Assembly (NCBI GenBank): GCA_963809825.1 | Contig: CAWELJ010000003.1 | Span: 186,001 to 250,000, forward strand | Direction of reading: 5' to 3' | Origin: Bog-473 sp963809825 | Lineage (GTDB): Bacteria > Actinomycetota > Acidimicrobiia > Acidimicrobiales > RAAP-2 | DNA: 64,000 bases | Shown here: piece by piece, positions 34,956 through 45,054 of the stretch | How positions within the stretch are numbered: the first letter of the stretch is position 1 | Layout of the letters: every line of letters begins with the position of its first letter | Position numbers and translations under genes: made by a program | Notes under the pieces: generated by a model | The model's input: the letters and a program-made list of their open reading frames with translations, nothing else | Databases searched by the model: none | What the model was told of the DNA's origin: nothing

Positions 34956-34961
34956 TACACT
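34956..34961 (+). promoter_or_regulatory. -10 box TACACT for a leaderless sortase transcript
   Basis: Ends six bases before the GTG at 34968 and supports that start. Confidence 0.5.
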
Positions 34962-34967
34962 GCCCCG

Positions 34968-35872
34968 GTGACTCGGGGGGCGAGGATTGCGGTACGTGTC
35001 GGCCTGGCCATCTTCGGCATCGGCCTGCTCCTGGTCGCGTTCGTCGCCTACCAGCTCTGGGGCACCGCCCTCTACGAGGCCCAGGCGCAGTCGCACCTGA
35101 AGTCCGAGCTGGCGACGCAGCTGCATCCACGCGCTGCCCTCGAGTGCGGTCGATCTCACCGGGACGCAGCGCCTCGGCCTGCCGCCTCTGGCGCACCAGA
35201 CGGCGACACCGTCGCCGGAGCCCGCGCTCGGCCAGCCCGTCGGCCTCCTCTCGATCCCGAAGATCGGCATCCTCGATGCGATCGTCGAGGGCGTCGGCGA
35301 GGCGCAGCTCGAGCAGGGTCCCGGCCATTACCAGGGGACGGCGCTGCCCGGACAGCCGGGCAACGTCGCCATCGCGGGACACCGCACGACCTACGCCCAC
35401 CCGTTCTACAACCTCGATGCGCTCGCCCCCGGCGACAACATCTACATCCTCACGTCGCAGGGTCTCTTCGAGTACACGGTCACGAACAGCCAGGTCGTGC
35501 CCCCGACCGACGTCGCCGTCCTCGGCTCGGTTTCGGGCAAGAACACCCTGACGCTGACCACGTGTAACCCCCGCTACAGCGCCTCGACGCGCACTCGTCG
35601 TCACCGCGAACTTCGACGGGCACTCGGCACCGGCGACGACGACATCGACTACTCTGCCCAAGGTGACCCAGCTCGCCGGGGAGTCCACCGGGTCGTCGCT
35701 CGGCGGGGGCAGCACGCCGTGGACCTCGGCGATCTTGTGGGGCCTCCTGACGCTCGCGCTCGCAATCGGGGGCGTGCTGTTGTGGCGCTTCGACGGGCGG
35801 CTGCGCCTCGTGATCGTCGTCGTCGCCATCCCGCTCGTTGGCTGTCGCTGCTCGTGTGCTTCGAGCACGTGA
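34968..35872 (+). CDS. Class E-type sortase, frame interrupted twice
   Basis: Transpeptidase that cuts sorting signals between Thr and Gly and joins the protein to the cell wall. N-terminal membrane anchor: VGLAIFGIGLLLVAFVAYQLWG. The barrel contains GLLSIPKIGILDAIVEG, the catalytic His in VAIAGHRTTYAHPF, the catalytic Cys in LTLTTCNPRYSAS and, after the second frame change, TR|LVVTANF with the Arg. A C-terminal membrane segment (SAILWGLLTLALAIGGVLLWRF) follows. Single extra bases near 35140 and 35593 break the frame; repaired length is 300 residues. The TLTTCNPRYSA pattern fits class E, whose substrates have LAXTG; two such proteins lie 7-10 kb downstream. Confidence 0.8.
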
Positions 35873-35899
35873 GCCTCGCGCTGCCCGGGAGCTTCTGAG

Positions 35900-36860
35900 T
35901 CAGACGGTCTCAGAGAGGGGCGGCACGACTTCGGTCTCCATCGTCGGGGGATCCTCGGGCTCTGTCGGCTTCGGGTTGTTCCGCTCGTAGCGGCGGCGCG
36001 CCACGTTGCGCCAGGCGAGCAGGATCATCTGGAGGATGATCACGGCCGCCACGACCAGTCCGATCGGCCAGACGGCGACCGATGTCTTGAAGGCGACGAT
36101 CTGCCCGTCCCGGGTCGTGATGTGCCCGTTGAGGGTCTGGTTCCCGACGGTGAGCGCCGGAAAGGTGACCGGAATGTCGTAGGTCCGCACTTGTCCGGCA
36201 CCCGAACGCGGTCAGCTGAAGGCTCACGACCGGCGTGTTGCCGAGGCTGGCGAAGAGGTGGAGTTGGGAGGCCGGCGCCGTGCCCCTGTTCACCAGCGTC
36301 AGGGCAAGCGTCCGTGTCGCCTGGAAGCCGAACCACTGCTTCACCGGTGTCGACCCGGTGAACCCGGCGTGCACCACGACGATGTGGCTCGTCGGGCACC
36401 CGGGGAGTCGTCATCGGCGCCGGGACTCGAGCTCGCTCCTGCGATGGAGATCGGCGTGGTCAGTGTGGGCCCGCGATGGGGAAGGCGCGCGACGACGCAC
36501 GGGCACTGGGTCGGCGGCAGCACCACGGCAACGGGCACGCCGAGTATCCCCGCTGGGATCGGCCTGCGTCGTCGATGTCGCAGCCGCGCGCGCAGTCCGC
36601 GGAGCCGTGCACGGCGTTCTGTCCGCAGATCTGGACCTGATAGATGCTGCCGGGAGGCAGCCCTGTGGCCGTGACCTGCACCGTTTGGCCGACCGCCGCA
36701 GCCGTCGGGCTCACCGTCATTTTCGGTCCCGCCACGGCAGCGCCCGATGCCGGGCCCGGCAAAGTGGCGATACCCACGAACAGAGCTGCGACCAGCACAC
36801 CGGCCCAACCGCCGCGTCTCCGACTACTCCAACGGTGCCGGCGGCACGAAATCGCCTCAT
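35900..36860 (-). CDS. Type I membrane protein with neocarzinostatin-like and PCPCV domains (A), frame interrupted
   Basis: About 320 residues once three or four single-base changes are bridged. Order: basic start (MRRFRAAG), signal peptide (VLVAALFVGIATLPGPASG), an Ig/neocarzinostatin-like domain (MTVSPTAAAVGQTVQVTATGLPPG, with CGQN and ADC cysteines), the VVLPPTQCPCVVARLP motif, an all-beta domain (FGFQATRTLALTLVNRGTAPASQL; TLNGHITTRDGQIVAF), one transmembrane helix (WPIGLVVAAVIILQMILLAW) and a short charged tail. It is a paralogue of protein B two genes upstream. No recognised family name; a cell-envelope accessory to the WxL/DUF916 proteins is inferred from the operon. Confidence 0.6.
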
Positions 36861-36881
36861 GGCACCATCATTTGATCACGG

Positions 36882-37457
36882 TCAGAACCCGACGGTGACC
36901 TTGCCGCGGGACCTGCCCTTCGTGGCCGGTGGATGTCCACCAGAGCCGCGACTCTGGCCTTGTTGAGCCGGTGCGCCTTGCCCCGACGAGGTCGATCCCG
37001 GCGACGGTAGCTTGGCGCACACGTGCTGGAGCCCGACGAAACCACCGAGGGAGGCGAACAGGATGCCGACGATTTTCGCCGCCTTCTGACGCCTTGGACT
37101 TGGAATTGTGTTGCCCTTCGGCTTCGTGGTAGTCGTTGTCGCGTGGTCGACCGCCCGCTTGACTTCCTCGGCGTACTTCTTGATCGGGATGTACTGCGCA
37201 GAGTCGGCCTGCACTCGCGATCTCGGCCATATCCGAGCGCCATGTGACGTAGTCCTTTGCGTTGTAGGCCGTCGTCGCCTTGGTAATGATTTGACAGATC
37301 GATGTCACCTGGCCCCGGGTAAAGGCGACATGGTCGGGGCGCCATGGTGGCTCGGGTTTGTACTTCCTCCACCTCCACAGGCCGCCAATCCCGCCACGAA
37401 CGCGAGCACCATGAGCCCCATCAACGGACGCCTAGGGGATACACGGATCATCGTCAT
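36882..37457 (-). CDS. Small lipoprotein, frame interrupted
   Basis: Starts at ATG 37457 in an ATGA overlap with gene B. MTMIRVSPRRPLMG is followed by a hydrophobic core ending in the lipobox LAAC and a GGGG linker. After frame changes near 37310 and 37215 the rest reads CQIITKATTAYNAKDYVTWRSDMAE and QYIPIKKYAEEVKRAVDHATTT, a helical region, and then a basic Ser/Gly-rich tail. About 190 residues in all. I do not recognise a family. Position between the two paralogous membrane proteins suggests a structural role in the same complex. Confidence 0.5.
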
Positions 37458-38385
37458 ACTCCTGTCTTGATCAATTGAGCGGTCGGCTCATCCTGGAAGT
37501 CCGGCGGAGGAGGTATCTCATCAGTCTGCTCGCCGCGTCGACCGATGAACGCTCCCACCGCGAAGAGGATTCCCACCGCCAGCACGATGAGGAGGATGTA
37601 AAGCCCCCATGGCGTGGTGGACGTGGTGTACACGAACCGGTCGTCAAACCCGGCTCCGGTCACATTCCCCATGACAGCGAATTGGCCGTGGGCGAACGTC
37701 GAGAGCGAGAAGGGCGCCCTGAGCTGCGCGGTCCCGCCGGCCCGCAGCGTCTTCGGGTTCGGGCTCGTGATCACGTAATTGTCGGAGCCGTCGATCCATT
37801 TGGCCACCAAGAGCGGACGGACCCCGCCGATCCACGGTTGTGCACGGTGACGATCAACTCCCACGGCGCCGCGGCGCCGAACCAGGATGTCCACGAGCTC
37901 TGGCGACACGACCTGGACGTCAGACACACGGACGGTCGGGCACCTGGGAACGGCGAGGTCGGGAACGACCCGGTCGGCGCGCCCTCGATGGTGACCGGCA
38001 GGGATTCAGCGGCACTCGGGTTCACCTGGGTGACGAGTATCACGCAGGGACAGGGAACCGGCGGCACGGTGACGGTCAACGACGCAGCTGACCACGCCGT
38101 TGTCGGCTGAGCCGAATTGAATCGCGTGGGTGAGGTCGCACTCCGAGCTCACGGCGAGCGGACCGCCCCCACACAGGCGGCTTGCAGCAACTTGTGGGCA
38201 GGCCAGTCGGTCCCGGTGATGGTCACCGTTTCGCCGGGCGACAGCACCGACGTGTTCAGTTCGAGTTGCGGAAGTCCGGCGGCCTCGGCGGGCTCCATAG
38301 GGCCGGCCATGACCGCGACGCCCGAGAGCCCCAGGAGGAAGAAGAGTCCGAAGGCGACCGCGAACGCCCCGACAGGCTGGCGCAT
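37454..38385 (-). CDS. Type I membrane protein with neocarzinostatin-like and PCPCV domains (B), frame interrupted
   Basis: About 310 residues after bridging two or three single-base changes. Signal peptide VGAFAVAFGLFFLLGLSGVAVMA; Ig-like strand pattern LELNTSVLSPGETVTITGTDWP; cysteines in QAAC and SSECDL; the shared motif TVTVPPVPCPCVILVTQ; a second beta domain (GTAQLRAPFSLSTFAHGQFAVMG); a transmembrane helix (TPWGLYILLIVLAVGILFAVGAFIG) and an acidic, Pro-rich cytoplasmic tail. It starts four bases after the DUF916 stop. Paralogue of protein A; same architecture and motif order. Confidence 0.6.
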
Positions 38386-38389
38386 GCAG

Positions 38390-39413
38390 CTACACGCTGG
38401 ATGCTGCGGCGGCGGGCTCAGCTTCGACCACCGCCGCCGTCGCCGCCAAGGCGGCGCGTCGACGACGGCGGCGGTACCAGAAGAAGCCGATGATCAGCAG
38501 GATGATCACGATGAGGATCCAGGGGATGACCCACGCGGTCGCCGTCGCGCTCGTCGCTCCGGCGCCCGACGTGACCGCGAGGTCAGCGCTGAGGCGGAGG
38601 AACGCTTCCTTGCTCGGGAAGCTTGTAGGTCACCGTGGCCGAGCCATGGGGCAGAAGCGAAGAGAAGACCTTCCGAGGGAGGTTCGTCGCCGAACCCAGC
38701 AACGGCGACACGCTGAGTTTGGCGGTCGGGTTCAGGATCTGGTTCCCGGTGTTGGTCAGCGTATAGGTGACGGTCGAGCTGACCGGTCCGCCGACATAGC
38801 CGGCCAGGCCGGACGTGTTGACGGCGAGCTGTGTGACGGAAAGGCCCGGATGGAGCGGTCCGCGGATCCGCACATAGATCCTGGTCCCGACGCTCTGGAA
38901 GACGTTGAAGGTGACGTTCCCGCGCTTTTCTACGGAGGGATTCACCGTCGACAGGACGATGCCGCCGGCATAGTCCCCCGGCGTCAAGCCGTTCGGGACA
39001 TCGAGTGTGAACGGCACGTTGGCCAGCGAGTGCGCCGGCAGGGTGAATTCGACGGAGCTCAATTTCACCCAACCACCCACCGACTTGAGCGGGGCCTGTG
39101 GGGGGTTGAGGGCGAACCCGCCGCCCTGTCCGTTGATGGCATCGGCCGGGTAGAGCTTGAAGGCGATGGGACTGGTCGTCTGGTTCGTGACCGTCACGGC
39201 GTCGCTGACGACGGTGCCCGGGTTGATGAGGTAGTTGAAGTACACCCGAGGAGAGCTTCCGGCGATGGTGGCGGGGAAGACCGAGTACAGGCCGTTCCCG
39301 GCCGCACCGGCGGGGGGGCTTCCTGCTCCGATGGTCAGCAAGGAGAGCGAGGCGGCGGCGGCCAATCCGAAGAGAAGCAGCGTGCGCATCACCGACAACG
39401 ACCAGGTCTTCAC
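38390..39413 (-). CDS. DUF916 (WxL-interacting protein-like) membrane protein, frame interrupted
   Basis: Signal peptide (MRTLLLFGLAAAASLSLLTIGAG), then a DUF916-type domain: LYSVFPATIAGSSPRVYFNY, PGTVVSDAVTVTNQTTSPIAFKLYPADAING, and VPFTLDVPNGLTPGDYAGGIV. A second beta domain (TVTYTLTNTGNQILNPTAKL) leads, after one extra base near 38618, to a C-terminal helix (WVIPWILIVIILLIIGFFWY) and an Arg-rich stop-transfer. With the base removed the protein has 340 residues and ends at the TAG 38392-38390. In Firmicutes DUF916 proteins hold WxL proteins at the peptidoglycan; here a WxL-like gene lies directly upstream. GTG 39413 has GGGGGAG upstream; a TTG at 39425 is possible. Confidence 0.75.
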
Positions 39414-39523
39414 GTTCTCCCCCAACCTCCAATGCGAACGGCGGGCAAGAGTAGCGGATGGGCGGCACCCCAGGGGTGCCGCCCATCCATCTACTGCTCT
39501 ATTCCACTACTGGTGAAGGACTA

Positions 39524-41575
39524 CTACGCCACCGTGTACTGCACGGATCCGATGTAGTTCCCCGCGTAGACCGACTCAGGAATCGTCAGTGAGTAGGTCG
39601 CGTTGTAGAGGAACGTCCCACCGCTCTGTCCCACTGCGGCGACGCAGAGGGTGACCGGAGCCCCGAAGTTGCCGCCGGCCGTGTTCGAGGCAGGCGGGTT
39701 CAGGTTCGGCGGGTTGTAACCGTTGGTCCCCCACTGGAGTCGGGCAGGCACTGAATGCTGCCGACCTGGAGGTAGTTCGGGGCGATCTGCCCGTCGTGCG
39801 CACCGTTCGTGGCCGTGTTGAGGGCTGCAGCTCCGATGCTGGAGTTGCAGAAGGCGTCAACCCCAGCGCAGCTCGCGTTGGGGTTCTGCACCGTTGACCC
39901 GTCCACCGATCGCCGTCGGGACGAAGGTCCCGGTCAGGGTCCAGGTGTCCGTGGGGCTGCCTCGGTTGTCCGAGATGTAGATCGTCCCGGGATTCCCGGC
40001 CACCGGGTTCCCACCGGCCGATGCGGTAGTACCGGTGACCGTCTGCTCCAGACCGTCCAAGGTGATGGGCGGGAACTGGAACTCGGGGCACTGCAGCAGC
40101 GGGTTGGACCCTGTCGGAGCCGGGCTCTGGTTCTGACCAGTCGGCGTGATGTAGTTGGCCGGCGAGTTGCAGCTCAGGACGAGCTGTCCTCCGGTCACAT
40201 TCTCCGAGAATGGCTGGATGACTGGCGGCGTACCGATCACGACCGTGATCGTCCCAGGCGTCGTGCTGCACACCGGTCCGCCGTTTCCGGCCGCCAGCGT
40301 GTCGCACGCATTGAATTGGAACGTCTCGGTCATCGCGGAGCTCGCCGTGTTCGTCAGTGTTCACACAGCCGAGGTGCCGACCTGAGTGATCGTCAACGTC
40401 ACCGCCGATCGTCTGAGGAGCTCACCCCCGACGATGTGGAACCCGTTCGGGTCAACCGGGTACGACCCTGCCGTCGCCGTCAAGCGTGATGGTAAAGCGC
40501 TACCACCCTCACCGACACTCACCGACTGGGGTTCGGCGTCGGAGGCGTGTCAACAAGGTTGACGAAGGCACCCGGCTGGAACGTCGGAGCCGTCGTCACC
40601 AGCTGGGTCGTGAACCGGAGGGATCCCCGGCGGCGTCCCGCGGTGGGAACAGCGGCGCGAGTTGGCCGGGACCGGGTGGTAGCGTCGAAGAAGCCGTCTC
40701 AAACAGCAAAGGCCCGGCGTCCACGTACCGAAGGGCAGGCTGATGCCAGGAGGTAGCCGGTCAGTGGTGATCCCAGAGAGTGGAGCCCGTGACTCCGATG
40801 CCCGCGGTGCTGCCGGTGCCCACCCCGTTCGTCGTGAACGCGGTTGGCGGTGAGGCAATGGCGGCGTCAGTGAACGTGATACCGGCCGACGGAGCCGTAG
40901 CCCGACGTTGACCGCCGACGGTGTTGGCCGCCGGGATGCGCTGATGGTGAAGCTCGAGCGCCAGCCCGTGAGAAGTCGGCGTGCGTTGCGTGGGAAGCCC
41001 GCGGGGGGAGTGCCCGTCGGGCTCGCTGCGACGAGGCACCGGCCAGGGATGCCCGCCGAAGGGGCCGCGTCAGGGTCGTCGTGTGCTGCGTGGCCCACGT
41101 CGCGCCGGTGATCTGGCCGCCCGGGTTCGCTGATGCGGGGACCGACTGAGTACGCGTAAGTACCCGTCGCAGTGCCGTCGGTGGCGGCGAACGTCTCGGT
41201 GACTTGAGTCCGCAGCGTCGCGGGGTCGAGCGCCGCGTTGAGCGGGGCAACGACCGCGCCCCAGGCATCGTGTGCGTGACCGCGCCAGCGACGCCGAACG
41301 TCGTCCCCGTCGGGTCCACGTTGTCGGTTTGACCGCCGGGCTGACCGTGGACACAATGAGCACGGTCGACGACATGAAGCGCTGCCACGACACCTGCTTG
41401 CAGGGTCCCGGTGCAGTCCAACTCGTACGAAACGGCTGGGCTCGGTGGGGTTACCCGCGGGGTTGTTGGTGACCGCACCTGCAGGTGCCGACAATCCGAT
41501 TACTGCGCAGACTCCTGCGCTTAGGGCGAGTGCTGCTCCTCCCGAAGCAACTCTCCTCAATCTTGTGAGTCTCAA
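39524..41575 (-). CDS. Secreted protein with C-terminal WxL-like domain, many frame changes
   Basis: Starts with TTG 41575 behind a strong AGGAGGAG. Signal peptide: RRVASGGAALALSAGVCAVIGLSAPAGA. The middle (about 450 residues: VSYELDCTGTLQAGVVAALH, DPATLRTQVTETFAATDG, GITFTDAAIASPPTAF) is unrecognised and reads in changing frames. The C-terminus matches that of the giant protein at 52.5-61.7 kb: GGQLVLSC, PPITLDGLEQTV, YISDNRG...DTWTLTGTF (a WxL motif), NPNASCAGVDAFCNSS, and YNATYSLTIPESVYAGNYIGSVQYTV. This fits a WxL cell-wall-binding domain. About eight indels interrupt the gene. Start of the operon running to 35900. Confidence 0.65.
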
Positions 41576-42270
41576 AGTACTCCTCCTGAACAGGTGATCC
41601 TGGCCCCCCTCCGAACGCAGAGATCTACGAAAAAGAAATGGTCTTTGGAGGAGTGCGAACGATGCGACGGCCAGTCAGAATCGACGCGGCACGAAGGTTC
41701 GGCTCCCCCCAACCGACGCGAGGATATCCCCTGGCCCCCTTTCCCCCGGCCGGTTACCCGGTTCCGGTTCCTCCCCAGGCCCCCAGGGCGAACCATGCGG
41801 GGCCATCCTCTGGAGCGCCCCACCAAGCGTCCAAGCGGCATCATTGGGCAAACGTTGGTTCAAGTCAAACGGAAATTGGCCGACGAGCGGTTGTCGGTAG
41901 GAGGGACCACGCCGAACACAACGCTGAAATTCGGGTCGACCGCGCATGAGGACCCATGTCGCCAAATGATTAGCCAGCCAATGTGGCGGACATTCGTGGA
42001 CCTGGCGCAATTTTGGTGCAAAGACATCAGCCATGCCGCCACGTTTCCTTCACGTTCTGTCGCTGCGCCGTCAAAGGCAAAGTACATGGCGACACCGCCC
42101 AACGAATGGCTGACCATTGCGCGTTGCGGCCGTCCTTGCCCCGAGCGTCTGCGGTGAACGACTTCTTGACGCGCCGAAATGGCTAAGAAAGACTGCGGCC
42201 GCAATTGCAGGAGTCCGAAGAAGGGGCCGGGCTTCTGAGGGGGGCGCTAACACGCCCGGGGGATGAGCAA
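41576..42270. other. 695-bp divergent intergenic region
   Basis: It separates the WxL-like operon (minus) from the LAXTG genes (plus) and must hold both promoters. Base composition is more AT-rich than the coding sequence. A TGCGGCCGCA palindrome lies near 42194 and a GGAGGAG followed by ATG near 41662 opens a 95-codon frame, but its product looks like non-coding sequence (low complexity, no fold). I see no convincing gene, riboswitch or tRNA here. Confidence 0.5.
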
Positions 42271-43483
42271 ATGCGACGTTTCAGCCGCGCCAACCGCCTT
42301 TCATTGGCTCTTGCCGTTCTGCTCGTAACCGCACTCGCCGCTGGCCTGGCACTTTCCGGACCAGCCTCCGCCTCCGCGGCGCTGGACGTCGCTCCCAATC
42401 GGGATTGACCAGTGGCCAGAGCGTCACGGTATCGGGGTCCGGCTACGACGCCAGCTCGACCGGAGCCGTATTGGAGTGCAACAACGCCCCTGGGCAGCCC
42501 ACCATCTCCGTGCTCGGCAACAGCATCCCGGTCTCGTGCACGAATCCCCTGAACAGCCTGCACACGACCGACGCCAGCGGAAATCTGAACACGACTTTCA
42601 CGATTGTGAGTGGTGTCACGGGGCCGCCCGGCGCCGGCACCGATAGCGGAGGGGGCGACGCCGCAACCGATGCCGCCGCCTACCCGTGCCCGCCGACCCC
42701 GGCACAGATCACGGCTGGGGTGTCCTGCACGATCGCATTCGGTGACCAGGGCGGCGCCCAGGCCACAGCCCTGATCTCCTTCGCAGGCGGAACCACCACG
42801 ACCGCGGCAACGACCACGACGACCGCCCAGTCGACCACCACCACAACGCTACCACGACCACAACGGCCCCGACAACCACGACCACCACCGCCCAGCTCCC
42901 AGGGTTCTTGACGGTGGTCGCCGGCCAGCCGACCATGATCCAAGGCGCGGGCTTCAAAGTCGGCGAATCCGTTTCGGCCGATATCCACTCCACCTCGATC
43001 CACCTGGCGGATTTCACCGCCGGCTCGCTCGGCATTGCCATCGGGACCGTGACCGTCCCGATCGACACTGTCGTCGGCTACCACGAGATCTTCTTGACAG
43101 GTGGGACGAGCGGCCACGTGGACATAATCCGTGCCTGGATCATCCAGGGGTCGACGCAAGCAGTCACGGCGGCGTCAACATCAGGCACCCCCCCGGCGTC
43201 CGGTAGCCCCTCCTCGAGCCCGTCGACTTCGGCCGGCACCACGACCGCGCACACCGGGCCTCTGGCGTACACCGGAGCGGGCCGGGGGTTGTGGTTGACG
43301 CTCGCCGGTGGGCTCCTCCTGTTGAATCTCGGCTACCTGGTCATGACGATGTTCTGCCGACCACGGAGCTCGCCCGCTTCGTGCGTCGGCCCGCCGAGAG
43401 ATCACTGCGCAGCTAGTCGCAACCGCCCGACGAACGCGGCGCCTCCCGTGCCAATGGTTGCCCTGTTCCGTCAAGCGCCTTGA
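42271..43483 (+). CDS. Sortase-anchored surface protein with LAYTG signal, frame interrupted
   Basis: ATG 42271 follows GGGGGA at seven bases. Signal peptide RLSLALAVLLVTALAAGLALSGPASASA; frame change near 42402; a neocarzinostatin-like domain (GQSVTVSGSGYDASSTGAVLECNN, PVSCTNPL, YPCPPTPAQITAGVSC); a Thr-rich linker; frame change near 42860; a second domain (AGQPTMIQGAGFKVGESVSADIH); a Ser/Thr linker; then LAYTG (43262-43276), a hydrophobic helix (LWLTLAGGLLLLNLGYLV) and basic residues. That is a complete class E sorting signal. The unusually long tail after it may come from a further indel. Paralogue of the next gene; likely substrate of the nearby sortase. Confidence 0.75.
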
Positions 43484-43592
43484 CGGCCCCGCCCGCTTGG
43501 GACAAACTCCCCGCCGCAGTACCGGAGTCGGTGGGTCCTCCGGACGGTAGGGGGTCGGTTGAGGGGACGGGCTAGCGCCCGGGGGGAACAAA

Positions 43593-45041
43593 ATGCGACG
43601 TGTACGGGGAAACGTTCGACTTTCGCTGGGCGCAGCGGTCCTGCTGGGCTCGGCAATGCTCGGCATACTCGCCTTCTCGGGCCCGGCCGCAGCGACGGCC
43701 GTACTCATGGTCTCGCCCAGCACGGGCCTGACCAACGGGCAGAGCGTCAACGTCACGGCTTCCGGGTTCGCTGCGTCCTCCCCGGGTGCCGTCCTGGAGT
43801 GCAACAACGACGCTGGTCAACCAACCGTTTCGTTCTCGGCAACAACGTTCCGGTGTCGTGCACCAACCCCTTGCTCACCCTGCACACGACCGACGCCAGC
43901 GGCAATCTCGCGACGACGTTCTCCATCGTGACGGGGGTCACCGGTCCACCTGGCGCGGGCACCGACTCCGGCGGCAACCCCGCCGCCACCGACGCCGCCA
44001 ATTACCCCTGCCCACCCACCGCGGCGCAGGTCACGGCGGGTGACTCTTGCGTAATCGCCTTCGGGGTCGCCGGAGGTGCCCAGCAGAACCAGCCGATCTC
44101 GTTCGCCGGCGGCGGCGGGACGACGACCACGACCAGCGGCGGCGGTACCACGACGACGACCAGCGGCGGCGGGACGACCACCACGACCAGCGGCGGGACG
44201 ACCACCACGACCAGCGGCGGGACGACCACCACGACCAGCGGCGGGACGACCACTACGACGGTGCCCTGCAACGCGACGTCGACCACCTCGACCGCGGTCT
44301 GGACCCAGCATGACGGCCAACCCAGGCACGTGCCTGAACGGCGGCACTGTGGTCACCGTGACCGGCTCGGGATTCGACAACGGCTCCGCCGGCGCGCTCC
44401 TCGAGTGCAACAACGATTCGAGCCAGCCGACAGTGACCCTAACTCTAGGAGCGATCAGTGAGAAGCTCCCTGTGAGCTGCACGGCCCCGACGGCTGCCGG
44501 ACTGATAACGACCTCATCCAGCGGAGGGCTTTCGGGAAAATTCACCATCGTTGCAGGGACAACGGGCCCGCCCTGCGGCAGCTCTGGCGATCTGTTCGCG
44601 ACGTGTCCCGCCACCGACAGCGGCGGACAGGCTCCGGCCACTGATGCCCCCAAATACCCGTGCCCACCCACCGCCGCCCAGATCACTGCTGGCGATTCGT
44701 GCGTTCTCGCCTTCGGCGACGCGGGCGGCAAGCAGCAGACCGTGAACATCTCGTTCGTGCCTGCGCCGACGGCCTAGCACCAACCAGGCCACGACCGCGG
44801 CGGTGACCCAGGCTGCGGGTACCGCGGGGGCCTCCACGGCGGCGACGGCGCGTCAACGACCCCGAGCACGAGCGCCAGCACCCTCGCCTTCACCGGTGCG
44901 GGCCCCGGGATCTGGTTCACGCTGCTCGGTGGCCTGCTCCTGCTCGACCTCGGCTACCTGGTGATCACGACCTTCTACCGGCCTCGTGAGTTCGCCGCCA
45001 GGACCGCACGCACGATCCGGATGATGGTCGGGGGGAAGTAA
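43593..45041 (+). CDS. Sortase-anchored surface protein with LAFTG signal, frame interrupted
   Basis: ATG 43593 behind GGGGGG; the first codons (ATGCGACG) and leader resemble the preceding gene. Signal peptide LSLGAAVLLGSAMLGILAFSG; two neocarzinostatin-like domains (GQSVNVTASGFAASSPGAVLECNN and VVTVTGSGFDNGSAGALLECNN, each with PVSCT and YPCPPTAAQ(V/I)TAGDSC), separated by a Gly/Thr repeat linker; frame changes near 43835, 44310 and 44775-44850; then a Thr/Ser-rich stalk, LAFTG (44883-44897), a helix (IWFTLLGGLLLLDLGYLVI) and an Arg-rich tail ending at the TAA 45039-45041. The sorting signal is complete. Likely attached to the cell wall by the sortase at 35 kb. Confidence 0.75.
44121..44261 (+). 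repeat. Short tandem repeats encoding a Gly/Thr linker
   Basis: Six units of 24-27 bases encode GG(G)TTTTTS. Such repeats can change length by slippage, so stalk length may vary between strains. Confidence 0.75.
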
Positions 45042-45054
45042 ACGCCCCTCCGGC

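Noticed and set aside
34968..35872. Programmed ribosomal frameshifting in the sortase or other broken genes.
   Set aside because: No common slippery sequence or downstream structure is shared by the break points, they occur in unrelated housekeeping genes too, and the shifts are needed in almost every case for normal length; error is simpler.
41594..42157. A 187-codon open frame in the WxL/LAXTG intergenic region.
   Set aside because: Poor start context, low-complexity composition and no recognisable fold; it overlaps the region that must hold two promoters.
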